From Peptoniphilaceae bacterium AM52-5BH (GTDB taxonomy: Bacteria; Bacillota; Clostridia; Tissierellales; Peptoniphilaceae), in NCBI GenBank assembly GCA_027669155.1, contig JAQEDR010000001.1, forward strand, positions 62,001-126,000: DNA of 64,000 nucleotides, read 5' to 3'. Position numbers and translations under genes: made by a program. The notes beneath the pieces were generated by a model that had not been told where the DNA came from, ran no database searches, and saw nothing but the letters and a program-made list of their open reading frames with translations. This document shows positions 16,141 to 24,586 of this stretch, one piece after another. Position 1 is the stretch's first letter; every line of letters starts with the position of its first letter.

Positions 16141-16876
16141 TAATAAATTATTAGCAGAAGTCAACGGCAAAAAAATATATACTAATGATGTATATCAATT
16201 GATGAATAGCATTGAAGATAGAGAAAGATTTAACAGCGAGGAGGGAATTAAAATCTTAGCTGATGAGATGGTAAATCAAGAGATCTTACTAAAAGATGCT
16301 TATGATGAAGGTCTTGACCAGGATGAAGAATTTGTTAAAGAATTAGATTTAGTTAAGACTAATATGCTCAAAAACTATGCTATGCATAAAATATTTGAAG
16401 AAGTAAGAATAAATGATGATGAGATAAAGAAGTACTATGAAGAAAACAAGGAGACTATAAACCCACCAGTCCTATATGAAGCTTCTCATATCTTAGTAGA
16501 AGACTTAGAAACAGCAGAGAAAATACGGAAAGAAATAGAAGAAGGACTAGCATTTGAAGATGCAGCTAAAAAATATTCTATTGATCCTTCTAAAGAAAAT
16601 GGTGGATCTTTGGGAAAATTTCCAAAGGCTGTAATGGTTAAAGAATTCCAAGAAGGTCTCGACTCTATAGAAATAGGAGAAATATCAGCTCCAGTTAAGT
16701 CTCAATTTGGCTATCATCTAATAAAACTTACCAACAAGGAAAATGTTGAAACACCTAAGTTTGAAGAGATAAAAAGTCAAGTTGGTCAAAGACTTATGAT
16801 GGCTAAAAGACAAGAAGCATACTTGGAAAAACTAGGAAGAATCAAAAAGGATGTAGAAGTTAAGAAGTACTACTAG
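16127..16876 (+). CDS. Cytosolic parvulin-type peptidyl-prolyl isomerase
   Basis: A 249-residue protein with a helical SurA/trigger-factor-like N-terminal region (about 20-110) and a PpiC/rotamase domain (about 115-208). The domain shows EASHILVEDLETAEKI, the GGSLGKFPK turn and FGYHLIKL. It has no signal peptide or lipobox, unlike secreted PrsA, so it should fold or chaperone cytoplasmic proteins. AAGGAGG lies 7 bases before ATG16127, inside the end of cvfB. The next gene encodes an M20C-like protein, so the operon may deal with protein folding or turnover. Confidence 0.88.
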   Translation: MTEDNNKLLAEVNGKKIYTNDVYQLMNSIEDRERFNSEEGIKILADEMVNQEILLKDAYDEGLDQDEEFVKELDLVKTNMLKNYAMHKIFEEVRINDDEIKKYYEENKETINPPVLYEASHILVEDLETAEKIRKEIEEGLAFEDAAKKYSIDPSKENGGSLGKFPKAVMVKEFQEGLDSIEIGEISAPVKSQFGYHLIKLTNKENVETPKFEEIKSQVGQRLMMAKRQEAYLEKLGRIKKDVEVKKYY

Positions 16877-16884
16877 GAATAATT

Positions 16885-18258
16885 ATGGATTATAAAAATA
16901 TTTTCAATAATCTTGATAATTATATAGGGGCAATATATGAGACAGAGGAAGAATTTTTCTCAATTAATTCTATAGAAGATTTTATACTTTCTAAAGCCCG
17001 TGAAAAAAACCTAGATATTGTAAGTTTCGGCACATCCCATTATATAAAAAACGCTGGCTTAGCTAAAATGATCCTTCATCTTAATTTGGATAATAAAAAG
17101 GATAGGATTGAAGTCCAAGTTGAAAATCTTGAAGACACTAAGATAATCAAGTCAAAATCGAATGTAAACTGCTTGATGAGTGCCTTTATTATAAACTATA
17201 TGATTGAATATAGTGCTAGTAATTTCGATATCTTACTTACAAAAAACAATATCCATTTAAAAAACGATGGATATGAAAAACTTAGAGAGATACTTAGGAC
17301 AGATAAAGTAGTTAATCTTAATCTTTTACAAAGCGATTGTATAGCAGATGAATTCTCAGCCCTAAAGTTATTTTTAAATCAGATAAAGATTGAAAGATTT
17401 ACTCCTGATTATGAATATGAAACATATAGGTTGGAGCTTTCTGACCTAAGTGGGGGACACGCAGGAGAAGAAGTCGATAAGGTAAAGCTTAATTCAATTA
17501 AGTTGATAATAGGGGTAATTAGAAAAATCAGAGCGAAGGTAGATATCGATATAGTATCATTAACTGGTGGCTATAGGTATGACTATATACCTAAAGAAGC
17601 TCAAGTTGAATTTATTGTGAATAAGGACTTCGAGGCAGAGTTAATAAATATATTTGAGATTGTAAAAAATGAAATTATAGAAAAAAATCTTAAGTATGAG
17701 CCTGAGATGAACCTTTCTATCAGAAAAGTCGATAATAAAAAGCATCTTCCTATAGATGCAGAATCTTTCAATCATTTATCATCTTTCATAGAGCTGATTC
17801 CTACGGGAAGCTACTTTGTAAACTCAATTGACGAGCAAACCGTAAGTTCATGTTCTCTTGCAACAGCAAGGAGTCTCAAAAATTACATTAATATGATTTT
17901 AGTCTTAAGATCCTTATCCGAAGAAAGCATGAGTAATATGGAAGAAAAGATTAAGCTTGCTTCGACAATTTCTTCATCTACTCTTACTGAAAGATTTAAT
18001 ATAGAGAAATGGAAAAATACAGATAGCGAGTTGACCGAAGTATTCAAAAAGTCCTATATGAAATTAGAGGGTCAAGAATTAAAGCCTATCAAGACGCAAT
18101 TCTCCCTAGATAGTAGCATCATATTTAATGACATAAATGTGAAAATCATATCAATTGGGGTAAAATATAAACAAGGTGATAGTATTTATTATTCAAGTTT
18201 AGATGATCTTTCTAAGCTCATTTCTTTACTTGAAACGGTACTAAGCGAAATTAACTAA
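16885..18258 (+). CDS. Degenerate M20C (PepD-like) peptidase homologue
   Basis: A 457-residue protein with landmarks of aminoacyl-histidine dipeptidases. LSDLSGGHAGEEVDK corresponds to the GLxGGHSGxDI lid-domain motif, VSLTGGYRYDYIPKEA to the SLxGGxxxNAIPREA segment, and IELIPTGSY to the DLVPTG segment. The metal ligands of M20 enzymes (the HxD, the DNG turn, the EE pair and the NLD) are not recognisable in the N-terminal half. It is therefore probably not an active metallopeptidase. A binding or regulatory role is possible but unproven. It lies between the parvulin and a DUF1292 gene in a tight operon. Confidence 0.72.
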   Translation: MDYKNIFNNLDNYIGAIYETEEEFFSINSIEDFILSKAREKNLDIVSFGTSHYIKNAGLAKMILHLNLDNKKDRIEVQVENLEDTKIIKSKSNVNCLMSAFIINYMIEYSASNFDILLTKNNIHLKNDGYEKLREILRTDKVVNLNLLQSDCIADEFSALKLFLNQIKIERFTPDYEYETYRLELSDLSGGHAGEEVDKVKLNSIKLIIGVIRKIRAKVDIDIVSLTGGYRYDYIPKEAQVEFIVNKDFEAELINIFEIVKNEIIEKNLKYEPEMNLSIRKVDNKKHLPIDAESFNHLSSFIELIPTGSYFVNSIDEQTVSSCSLATARSLKNYINMILVLRSLSEESMSNMEEKIKLASTISSSTLTERFNIEKWKNTDSELTEVFKKSYMKLEGQELKPIKTQFSLDSSIIFNDINVKIISIGVKYKQGDSIYYSSLDDLSKLISLLETVLSEIN

Positions 18259-18269
18259 TAGGAGGGACT

Positions 18270-18623
18270 ATGACAGAAAAATTTAATCTACATGGTCATG
18301 AAGTAGAATTTGGAAAGAATAAAGGTAAGGCCATAATCGAGATTGGTTTTGATGAGAATACAGACCAATGTTATCTCATAGATATCTTCACCGTTGATGA
18401 AACAGATTATGTTGCTTTATTATCAAGTGATAGCTCGCAAATTTATTTATTCTACTATAACGATTCCTTCGATAATGATGAAATAAACTTAGAAATAATT
18501 GAAGATGAAGATGAAATGGACGAAGTCTTCCATCTATTCACCCACTATTGGGATGAAGAAGCTTTAGATAATTTAGTAGACGATTATGAAAGCGACATGG
18601 ATGATGAAGTGATTGATGAATAA
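18270..18623 (+). CDS. DUF1292 family protein
   Basis: A 117-residue, very acidic protein with the DUF1292 pattern: an N-terminal beta-rich part, then YLIDIFTVDETDYVALL and a tail of Asp and Glu. The function of the family is unknown; members often lie beside yqgF and fur, and a second copy is found exactly there at 59389. TAGGAGG precedes the ATG. It overlaps the radical SAM gene by 8 bases. Confidence 0.8.
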   Translation: MTEKFNLHGHEVEFGKNKGKAIIEIGFDENTDQCYLIDIFTVDETDYVALLSSDSSQIYLFYYNDSFDNDEINLEIIEDEDEMDEVFHLFTHYWDEEALDNLVDDYESDMDDEVIDE

Positions 18624-19563
18624 TAATCCATATTATTCAGTTAGTGAGTATTATAAAGATACTTACGGAGAGAAAGTTTATAAACTGCCTATTAAATTAT
18701 CCTTAACCTGTCCCAATAGAGATGGGGCATGTGGACATGGTGGCTGTATATTTTGTTCGGAATCAGGTGGTTCTTTTGAAAATCTACCAAGTTTCCTAAC
18801 GGTAGACCAGCAGCTAGAGAAAAACAAGGAGTATATAGGTAGTAGGTATAAAGCCAAAAAGTTCATAGCCTATTTTCAGAACTTCTCTAATACCTACATG
18901 GGTCTTAATGATTTCAAAGAAGTGATTAGAGCATGTGATAAAGACTATATCGTTGCCATTTCTATTTCTACTAGAAGTGATTGTGTAAGTAGAGATAAGC
19001 TCATATTTTTAGATGAGTTTAGAAAAGAAACGGGAATAGATATAACATTTGAGTTAGGACTTCAAACAGCTAATTATAAAAGTCTAGATATTTTAAATAG
19101 GGGAGAGTCTCTAGCAGATTTTATTTTGGCAGTTAATATGCTAAATGAATATAAGATTAGAGTTTGCACCCACGTGATTTTATCCCTGCCCTGGGATGAT
19201 TTAAGAGATGTGGTAGAAACAGCAAGGATTGTAAATGCACTTGCTGTAAAAGAGATAAAAATACATTCCCTATTTATTGTTAAAAATACTAAACTTGCCA
19301 AAATGTATGAAGAAAATAAAATCCAGATGATTAGCAAAGAAGAGTATGAAAACAACGTAATTGAATTTCTAAGATATATAGATAGTGATGTCGCAGTAGC
19401 GAGAATCGTTGGACGAGCCCCTAAAGAAGAGACAATTTTTTGTAATTGGGATACTTCTTGGTGGAAGATTAGAGATGAGATAATCCAAACTATGAACGAT
19501 AAAGGAATAGTTCAGGGCGATAAAAGCAAAAAATTAATTTTTGATAAAATAAAGGAGGATTAA
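18616..19563 (+). CDS. Radical SAM protein, TIGR01212/YhcC family
   Basis: A 315-residue radical SAM protein. The N-terminal segment has CPNRDGACGHGGCIFC, in which the cluster cysteines end in the C-x2-C pair, followed by SESGGSFENL, as in the YhcC family. The TIM-barrel part includes DITFELGLQT and THVILSLPWDD. YhcC-type proteins are widely conserved and their substrate is not established; an RNA modification role is often suspected. ATG18616 is used instead of TTG18613. It overlaps the DUF1292 gene and lies directly before a P-loop gene. Confidence 0.88.
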   Translation: MNNNPYYSVSEYYKDTYGEKVYKLPIKLSLTCPNRDGACGHGGCIFCSESGGSFENLPSFLTVDQQLEKNKEYIGSRYKAKKFIAYFQNFSNTYMGLNDFKEVIRACDKDYIVAISISTRSDCVSRDKLIFLDEFRKETGIDITFELGLQTANYKSLDILNRGESLADFILAVNMLNEYKIRVCTHVILSLPWDDLRDVVETARIVNALAVKEIKIHSLFIVKNTKLAKMYEENKIQMISKEEYENNVIEFLRYIDSDVAVARIVGRAPKEETIFCNWDTSWWKIRDEIIQTMNDKGIVQGDKSKKLIFDKIKED

Positions 19564-19564
19564 T

Positions 19565-19993
19565 ATGATTAATTTAGTGTTAGGCGAACAAGGTGTTGGA
19601 AAAACAAAATACTTAGTTGAGGAAGCAAACAAAGAGAAAGAAAAAGGCAACAACAATATAGTATTTGTAGACACTGATGATAGTCAAATTAACACATTAG
19701 ACCACAAGGTAAGACTAATCAATGCAAAAAGCTACAAGATTTCTAACATTGATGGACTTCTAGGATTTATAGGAGGAATTCTTGCTCGTGACTATGATAT
19801 AGGAAAGATTTATCTAGATGGAATTTATGATATAATCGATATCAACAAAGATAACATTGAAGAACTTAGTCAAAGACTTAAAGATCTATCTGAGTATTCA
19901 AAATCTGACATATACCTAGGATTAGATTGGACAAAAGAAGACGTTCCTAGCTCTCTAGATGCAGAAGTTATTGAATTAAAACTAGAAGATTAG
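19565..19993 (+). CDS. Small P-loop protein of unknown function
   Basis: A 142-residue protein with a Walker A motif GEQGVGKT (7-14) and a likely Walker B strand KIYLDGIYD near residue 82. It is far shorter than typical AAA+ or GTPase domains and lacks recognisable base-specificity motifs. It may be a minimal nucleotide-binding fold related to RecA/PilT-like ATPases. AAAGGAGG precedes ATG19565, one base after the radical SAM stop. A strong terminator follows, so it is the last gene of the operon that begins at cvfB or yitT. Confidence 0.7.
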   Translation: MINLVLGEQGVGKTKYLVEEANKEKEKGNNNIVFVDTDDSQINTLDHKVRLINAKSYKISNIDGLLGFIGGILARDYDIGKIYLDGIYDIIDINKDNIEELSQRLKDLSEYSKSDIYLGLDWTKEDVPSSLDAEVIELKLED

Positions 19994-19998
19994 TTATG

Positions 19999-20023
19999 AC
20001 CGTCTCTTAGGAGACGGTTTTTT
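19999..20023 (+). terminator. Intrinsic terminator after the P-loop gene
   Basis: An 8-bp stem (19999-20006 with 20011-20018) with loop TTAG is followed by TTTTTT. The next start codon is only three bases beyond the T tract. Confidence 0.9.
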
Positions 20024-20026
20024 ATT

Positions 20027-20572
20027 ATGAATATTGAAGAAAAAAAACTAAAGATTTTCGAGAATTGGAGAAAGGAATCAATAGATTTATTAGATAATGC
20101 TATGATCGATAAGGATGAGTTTTTAGATCTAAATTATAATTTTTTCAAAAAACTAGAACTCAAACCTTTTTCACAAATCACAAACCCCAAAGAGGCTATC
20201 TATAATTACCAATATTATAACGTGATGGCTAAAAAATGTAATTTTGATGCAAGAGTGTATCAGAATTTGAAAAAGAAAAAAAAGATGTACAACAAGCTTA
20301 TTAATGACAGGGAAAATTATTACTATCTAAAGGATATAGCAACGCAAAGATTATTAGAAATGATTGATTATAAAAACTTGGAATGCTATTACATAAGTCT
20401 AAAGTCCAAAAGACTTAAGGGCTTGATATTTGAGATTCATATCCTAGATAGAGAAAAGCTTATATTACATTCTAAAAATAAAAAAATACTTGATAACTTA
20501 AAACAAAAGGGAGTATTTAGTGATATGGCAAGAGAATCATTGATTGATTCTTATGTAAATAAATCATATTAA
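20027..20572 (+). CDS. Hypothetical protein (181 residues)
   Basis: I do not recognise a family. The protein is basic, highly charged and mostly helical by eye, with a Lys stretch (KKKKK) near residue 84 and many Tyr residues. It has no membrane segment, signal peptide or cysteine cluster. Translation starts just behind the terminator T tract, and the only Shine-Dalgarno-like bases (GGAG at 20010-20013) are inside that hairpin. The RluA gene begins one base after its stop, suggesting co-expression and possibly an RNA-related role. Its coding nature is supported by length, codon use and tight packing. Confidence 0.65.
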   Translation: MNIEEKKLKIFENWRKESIDLLDNAMIDKDEFLDLNYNFFKKLELKPFSQITNPKEAIYNYQYYNVMAKKCNFDARVYQNLKKKKKMYNKLINDRENYYYLKDIATQRLLEMIDYKNLECYYISLKSKRLKGLIFEIHILDREKLILHSKNKKILDNLKQKGVFSDMARESLIDSYVNKSY

Positions 20573-20573
20573 T

Positions 20574-21530
20574 ATGAAAGAAGTTAGAATAAGTGAAAAT
20601 GACGGAAACCAACGATTCGATAGATTTTTGAGGAAATATTTTGAAAATGCTCCTCTTTCTGTAATTCAGAAAAATATTAGGAAGAAAAATTTCAAAATTA
20701 ACGATAAGAGAGCGAAAAAGGATGATTTCGTATATCCTAATGACATAGTCAAGATGTATATAAAAGACGAGGATTATGATAAATGGATTACAAAAATCGA
20801 CTACAAGCCAAGTGACTTCGATCTTGATATAGTCTATGAGGACAAGAATATTATAATCATGGACAAAAAGCCTGGTCTATTAACTCATAGCTCATCTAAA
20901 AAAGATTATGGTAATAATCTCGTAGATAATATGTTACAATATTTGTACAAGACCAAATCTTTTGATATGTCAGATAGAACTTTCAAGCCAGCTGTAGTCA
21001 ATAGACTAGATAGAAATACAGCAGGCCTTGTTATAGGAGCAAAAAATGCCGAAAGCTTGAGGAGACTTAATAAAGGGGTTAGGGAAAATAAGATTGATAA
21101 GTTTTATCTAACAATTGTAAAAGGTTTTGTAGAAAAGGAATTTTCAATAGATACTCTTATAAGTAAAAATGAAAATCGTAATCGTGTTAGAAAATCTAAG
21201 GATGGCAAAAGAATTAAGACTAATTTTAAGCCATTAGACACCAATGGAAAATTCAGCTTAATAGAGTGTGAATTGATTACAGGTAAAACTCATCAGATAA
21301 GATTTTCGTTAAAAGAAAACTCCACACCAATAATCGGTGATAGAAAATATGGAGATAGAAGTACTAATCAAAAGCTTGAAAAGTTTGGAGTAAACAATCA
21401 AATTCTTTTAGCTTATAAGCTTAGGTTTTCAAAGATCGAAGGATTGGAGTATTTGGAAGGTAAAGAATTCTATTCTGGAAGGAAAGAATCTCTTTTAAAA
21501 TTAAAGGATAAAATATTTAAGGAGTTGTAA
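20574..21530 (+). CDS. RluA family pseudouridine synthase with S4 domain
   Basis: A 318-residue protein. An N-terminal S4 RNA-binding domain (about 12-60) precedes the pseudouridine synthase domain with NRLDRNTAG (catalytic D146) and GKTHQIRFS. This layout matches RluC/RluD-type 23S rRNA pseudouridine synthases; the target site is not determinable here. It differs from the shorter paralogue at 8000 in having a clearer S4 domain. Its TAA shares an A with the ATG of the glucokinase gene. Confidence 0.9.
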   Translation: MKEVRISENDGNQRFDRFLRKYFENAPLSVIQKNIRKKNFKINDKRAKKDDFVYPNDIVKMYIKDEDYDKWITKIDYKPSDFDLDIVYEDKNIIIMDKKPGLLTHSSSKKDYGNNLVDNMLQYLYKTKSFDMSDRTFKPAVVNRLDRNTAGLVIGAKNAESLRRLNKGVRENKIDKFYLTIVKGFVEKEFSIDTLISKNENRNRVRKSKDGKRIKTNFKPLDTNGKFSLIECELITGKTHQIRFSLKENSTPIIGDRKYGDRSTNQKLEKFGVNNQILLAYKLRFSKIEGLEYLEGKEFYSGRKESLLKLKDKIFKEL

Positions 21531-22432
21531 TGGGAAAAGTTATAGGAATTGATATCGGCGGAACTAAAATTAATGCTTGCTTAATAGATGATAAGGGTGA
21601 AATATTAGAAAGAAAAGAAGTACCCACCAATGCGAATAGGGGTAGAGAAGTCGTTCTAGAAAATATAAAAAATGCTATATATGACCTTTCTTATAAAGAT
21701 GCTATTGCTGTTGGAATTGGCACTCCAGGATTCATTGATTCAGAAAATGGGATTGTAACCTTTGCTGGAAATATCAAGGGCTGGACTGGACTTAACCTAA
21801 AAGAAGCTGTTGAAGAATTTGTTGATATTCCTGTATTTGTTGAAAATGACGCTAATATAGCTTTAATAGCAGAAAAATGGATAGGAGCCTGCAAGGATTA
21901 TGACAATATTGTAATGATTACCCTAGGAACAGGTCTTGGCGGAGCTATTTACACAAAAAAAGGAGGTCTACTTTCAGGATCACATTTCCAAGGAGCTGAG
22001 TTAGGTCACATGATCTTACATGCAGGAGGTGATCCTTGTACTTGTGGACAAAATGGATGTGCTGAAAGTTATTGCGCTGGTAGTGCTCTAACTAAAGGAT
22101 ACAAGAAGCTAACAGGTAAGGAATTGAGCGGTCAAGCTATTTTTGATCTTGTAAAAACTGACAATGATGCAAGGAAAGTCTTGGAAGATTATCAATCTGA
22201 CTTAGGATATCTTCTAACGTCACTAAGAAATATTTTTGACCCTGATGTTATCGTAGTCGGGGGAGGGGTGATTCATGCCAAGGATGTCTTCTGGGATGGT
22301 ATGGTATCAAAATATCAAGAATACTGCAATAAACCTAGCGAGGTCGATATTATTCCTGCCAAATTCTTAAATAATGCTGGTGTAATTGGTGCGGCAAAGA
22401 TTGCCTTCGAAAGGGTGAATCATGGAAAATAA
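21530..22432 (+). CDS. glcK: ROK family glucokinase
   Basis: A 300-residue sugar kinase phosphorylating glucose with ATP. The phosphate motif is GIDIGGTK (6-13), the catalytic Asp is D107 in VENDAN, and the sugar-binding ELGH is at 157-160. The ROK zinc motif CTCGQNGC supplies C170, C172 and C177. No helix-turn-helix precedes the kinase domain, so it is an enzyme and not a NagC-type repressor. GGAG precedes ATG21530. With pullulanase and the phosphohexomutase it would feed glucan-derived glucose into glycolysis. It overlaps the response regulator gene by 11 bases. Confidence 0.92.
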   Translation: MGKVIGIDIGGTKINACLIDDKGEILERKEVPTNANRGREVVLENIKNAIYDLSYKDAIAVGIGTPGFIDSENGIVTFAGNIKGWTGLNLKEAVEEFVDIPVFVENDANIALIAEKWIGACKDYDNIVMITLGTGLGGAIYTKKGGLLSGSHFQGAELGHMILHAGGDPCTCGQNGCAESYCAGSALTKGYKKLTGKELSGQAIFDLVKTDNDARKVLEDYQSDLGYLLTSLRNIFDPDVIVVGGGVIHAKDVFWDGMVSKYQEYCNKPSEVDIIPAKFLNNAGVIGAAKIAFERVNHGK

Positions 22433-23120
22433 GAAAATTTTAATAGTTGATGATGAGGATCCAATTAGACAGTTTATGAAGATTAATCTTGATTATCAAG
22501 GTTATCAAACAGTAGAAGCTGCTAGTGGTGAAGAAGCAATTAAAATTTTTGAAAAAGAAAAACCTGCCCTTGCTATACTTGATATAATGCTACCAGGTAT
22601 GAGCGGATATGAAGTATGTGAGAAGATAAGAACAGAAGCTCCTATGACAGGAATAATCATGGTTTCTGCTAAATCACAAGACATTGATAAAATTTTGGGT
22701 CTTGAAAAAGGAGCGGATGATTATATTATTAAGCCCTTCAATCCACAGGAATTAATTCTAAGAGTTAGGTCTCTTATGAGAAGAGTCAATTTAAGTCAGG
22801 CAAAACCTAATGACGATAGCAAGGAAAATTTGACAGATGGACCATTTACTCTAGATATTTATGCTAAAAGCTTTTTTAAGAATAAGAAAGAGATAGATGT
22901 AACCCCAACAGAATTTACAATCTTACAAAACTTTATCAAAAATAAAGGCAAAGCAATGACTAGAGATGAAATAATGACTCAAACGTGGGGAGAAAATTAT
23001 AGCAACGATACAAAAATCGTCGATGTTAACATCAGAAGAATTAGAGCGAAAATTGAGGATAATCCCGCCAAACCAGAATATATAGAAACAGTGTGGGGTA
23101 CAGGTTATAGATGGAAGTAA
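22422..23120 (+). CDS. OmpR/PhoB family response regulator
   Basis: A 232-residue protein with a receiver domain (acidic pocket D10/D11, phospho-acceptor D54 in LAILDIMLPGMSGYE, conserved Lys in DDYIIKPF) and a C-terminal winged helix (about 135-232) with VDVNIRRIRAKIE and the final GTGYRW. It is encoded with the histidine kinase that follows, overlapping it by 10 bases. The downstream lipoprotein gene overlaps the kinase, so it may be part of the same signalling unit. Target genes are unknown. Confidence 0.95.
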   Translation: MENKKILIVDDEDPIRQFMKINLDYQGYQTVEAASGEEAIKIFEKEKPALAILDIMLPGMSGYEVCEKIRTEAPMTGIIMVSAKSQDIDKILGLEKGADDYIIKPFNPQELILRVRSLMRRVNLSQAKPNDDSKENLTDGPFTLDIYAKSFFKNKKEIDVTPTEFTILQNFIKNKGKAMTRDEIMTQTWGENYSNDTKIVDVNIRRIRAKIEDNPAKPEYIETVWGTGYRWK

Positions 23121-24586
23121 TTAGAAACGATGAGTTTATAGATAAGGAAATAAAATCCTATAACAACAAGAGCCCCAATGATAGTATAAAGTTTAATGTA
23201 ATCAAGATAGTAATGTTTTTTGTTATTACAGTAGTAATCGGTTTTGAGATATTTGCTTATAATAGTATAAGATCATATTATGAGTCCGCCCTTATAGATT
23301 CAATGAAAAATCAGGCGAGAATTAATCAATTACAATTTAGTAATTACATGAACAGATATGACCTAAGCGATATTATTATTGGGGATAAGAATATCTTCTA
23401 TAGGTCTAATGATACTCAGGTGCAAATACTTGATAATTCTGGAATTGTTTTATTTGATTCCTTAGCATCTGATCTAATTGGTAATACTATAGACAGTCCT
23501 GATGTTAAATCTGCTATAGAAGGTAAGCAAAACTCAACAAAATATAAGAGAGAATCTACTGGGGAGAGTGTGATCTCTCTATCTTATCCTTTAGTATCTG
23601 CTAATCAACAAGTTGGTATTATTAGATTAACTTCTTCAATGGATAAAGTAGATAAAAGAATTAGTTATGATACTTTCTGGTATGTGATATTTGGTATACT
23701 GGTAAGTTTAGCAGCTCTAATTGTTTCCTTTTTTGCTGCATCGAGTTTCGTAAAACCAATAAATGATTTGATTGAGGTTTCCGAGAAACTTGCTTCGGGG
23801 GACTACACAGCAAAAGCCTATATTAGAGGAAATAACGAGATAACAGAGCTTGCAAACACCTTAAACAGTTTAAGCGAAAATATTATCATAAGAGAAGATA
23901 TGAAAAATGATTTTATTTCTTCAGTCTCTCATGAACTTAGAACTCCACTAACATCAATAAAAGGATGGGCTATAACTCTACAGGCACAAGAAATGCAAAA
24001 AAATGAAGACATGCTGAACCAAGGGCTTAAAATTATTGAAGATGAAGGTGATAGACTATCTATGATGGTAGAAGATCTATTGGATTTTTCAAGACTATCT
24101 TCATCAAGTTTTAAATATGATAAGGAAAAATTAGACATGGTAGAACTTTCAAAGCAAGTTCATACCCAACTTTACCCTAGAACACAAAGTCAAAATATAG
24201 AATTCAATTTTATAACTGTATATAAAGAGATACCTGTATTTGCCGATAAAAATAGGATGAAGGAAGTTTTGATAAATATAATTGATAATGCTATTAAGTT
24301 TACCTCTGAAAACGGTCAAATTGACCTAATAATAGATCAGGAAGATGGAAATGTTCTTATTACTATTAAGGATAATGGAGAAGGGATTAAGGAAGATGAG
24401 ATTGCATTTGTAGCAAGTAAATTCTACAAGGGTTCTTCTTCTAAATCACAAACTGGTCTAGGGCTATCTATATGTGAAGAAATTGCTAAGGCTCATGGAG
24501 GAAAGCTTGTAATTAAGAGTAAGTATGGAGTAGGGACATCAGTAACAGTACAGATACCGAGGTTTGAAGATGAAGAAGATTTATAG
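23111..24586 (+). CDS. Sensor histidine kinase
   Basis: A 491-residue protein with two membrane segments (about 29-50 and 188-212) flanking an extracellular sensor of about 135 residues, probably Cache/PAS-like. A HAMP linker (about 213-265) follows. The HisKA box SSVSHELRTPLTS carries phospho-acceptor H274, and the ATPase domain shows NIIDNAIKF, DNGEGI and GLGLSI. It overlaps both the response regulator upstream and the lipoprotein downstream. No cytoplasmic PAS domain is visible, so the signal is probably extracytoplasmic. Confidence 0.94.
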   Translation: MEVIRNDEFIDKEIKSYNNKSPNDSIKFNVIKIVMFFVITVVIGFEIFAYNSIRSYYESALIDSMKNQARINQLQFSNYMNRYDLSDIIIGDKNIFYRSNDTQVQILDNSGIVLFDSLASDLIGNTIDSPDVKSAIEGKQNSTKYKRESTGESVISLSYPLVSANQQVGIIRLTSSMDKVDKRISYDTFWYVIFGILVSLAALIVSFFAASSFVKPINDLIEVSEKLASGDYTAKAYIRGNNEITELANTLNSLSENIIIREDMKNDFISSVSHELRTPLTSIKGWAITLQAQEMQKNEDMLNQGLKIIEDEGDRLSMMVEDLLDFSRLSSSSFKYDKEKLDMVELSKQVHTQLYPRTQSQNIEFNFITVYKEIPVFADKNRMKEVLINIIDNAIKFTSENGQIDLIIDQEDGNVLITIKDNGEGIKEDEIAFVASKFYKGSSSKSQTGLGLSICEEIAKAHGGKLVIKSKYGVGTSVTVQIPRFEDEEDL

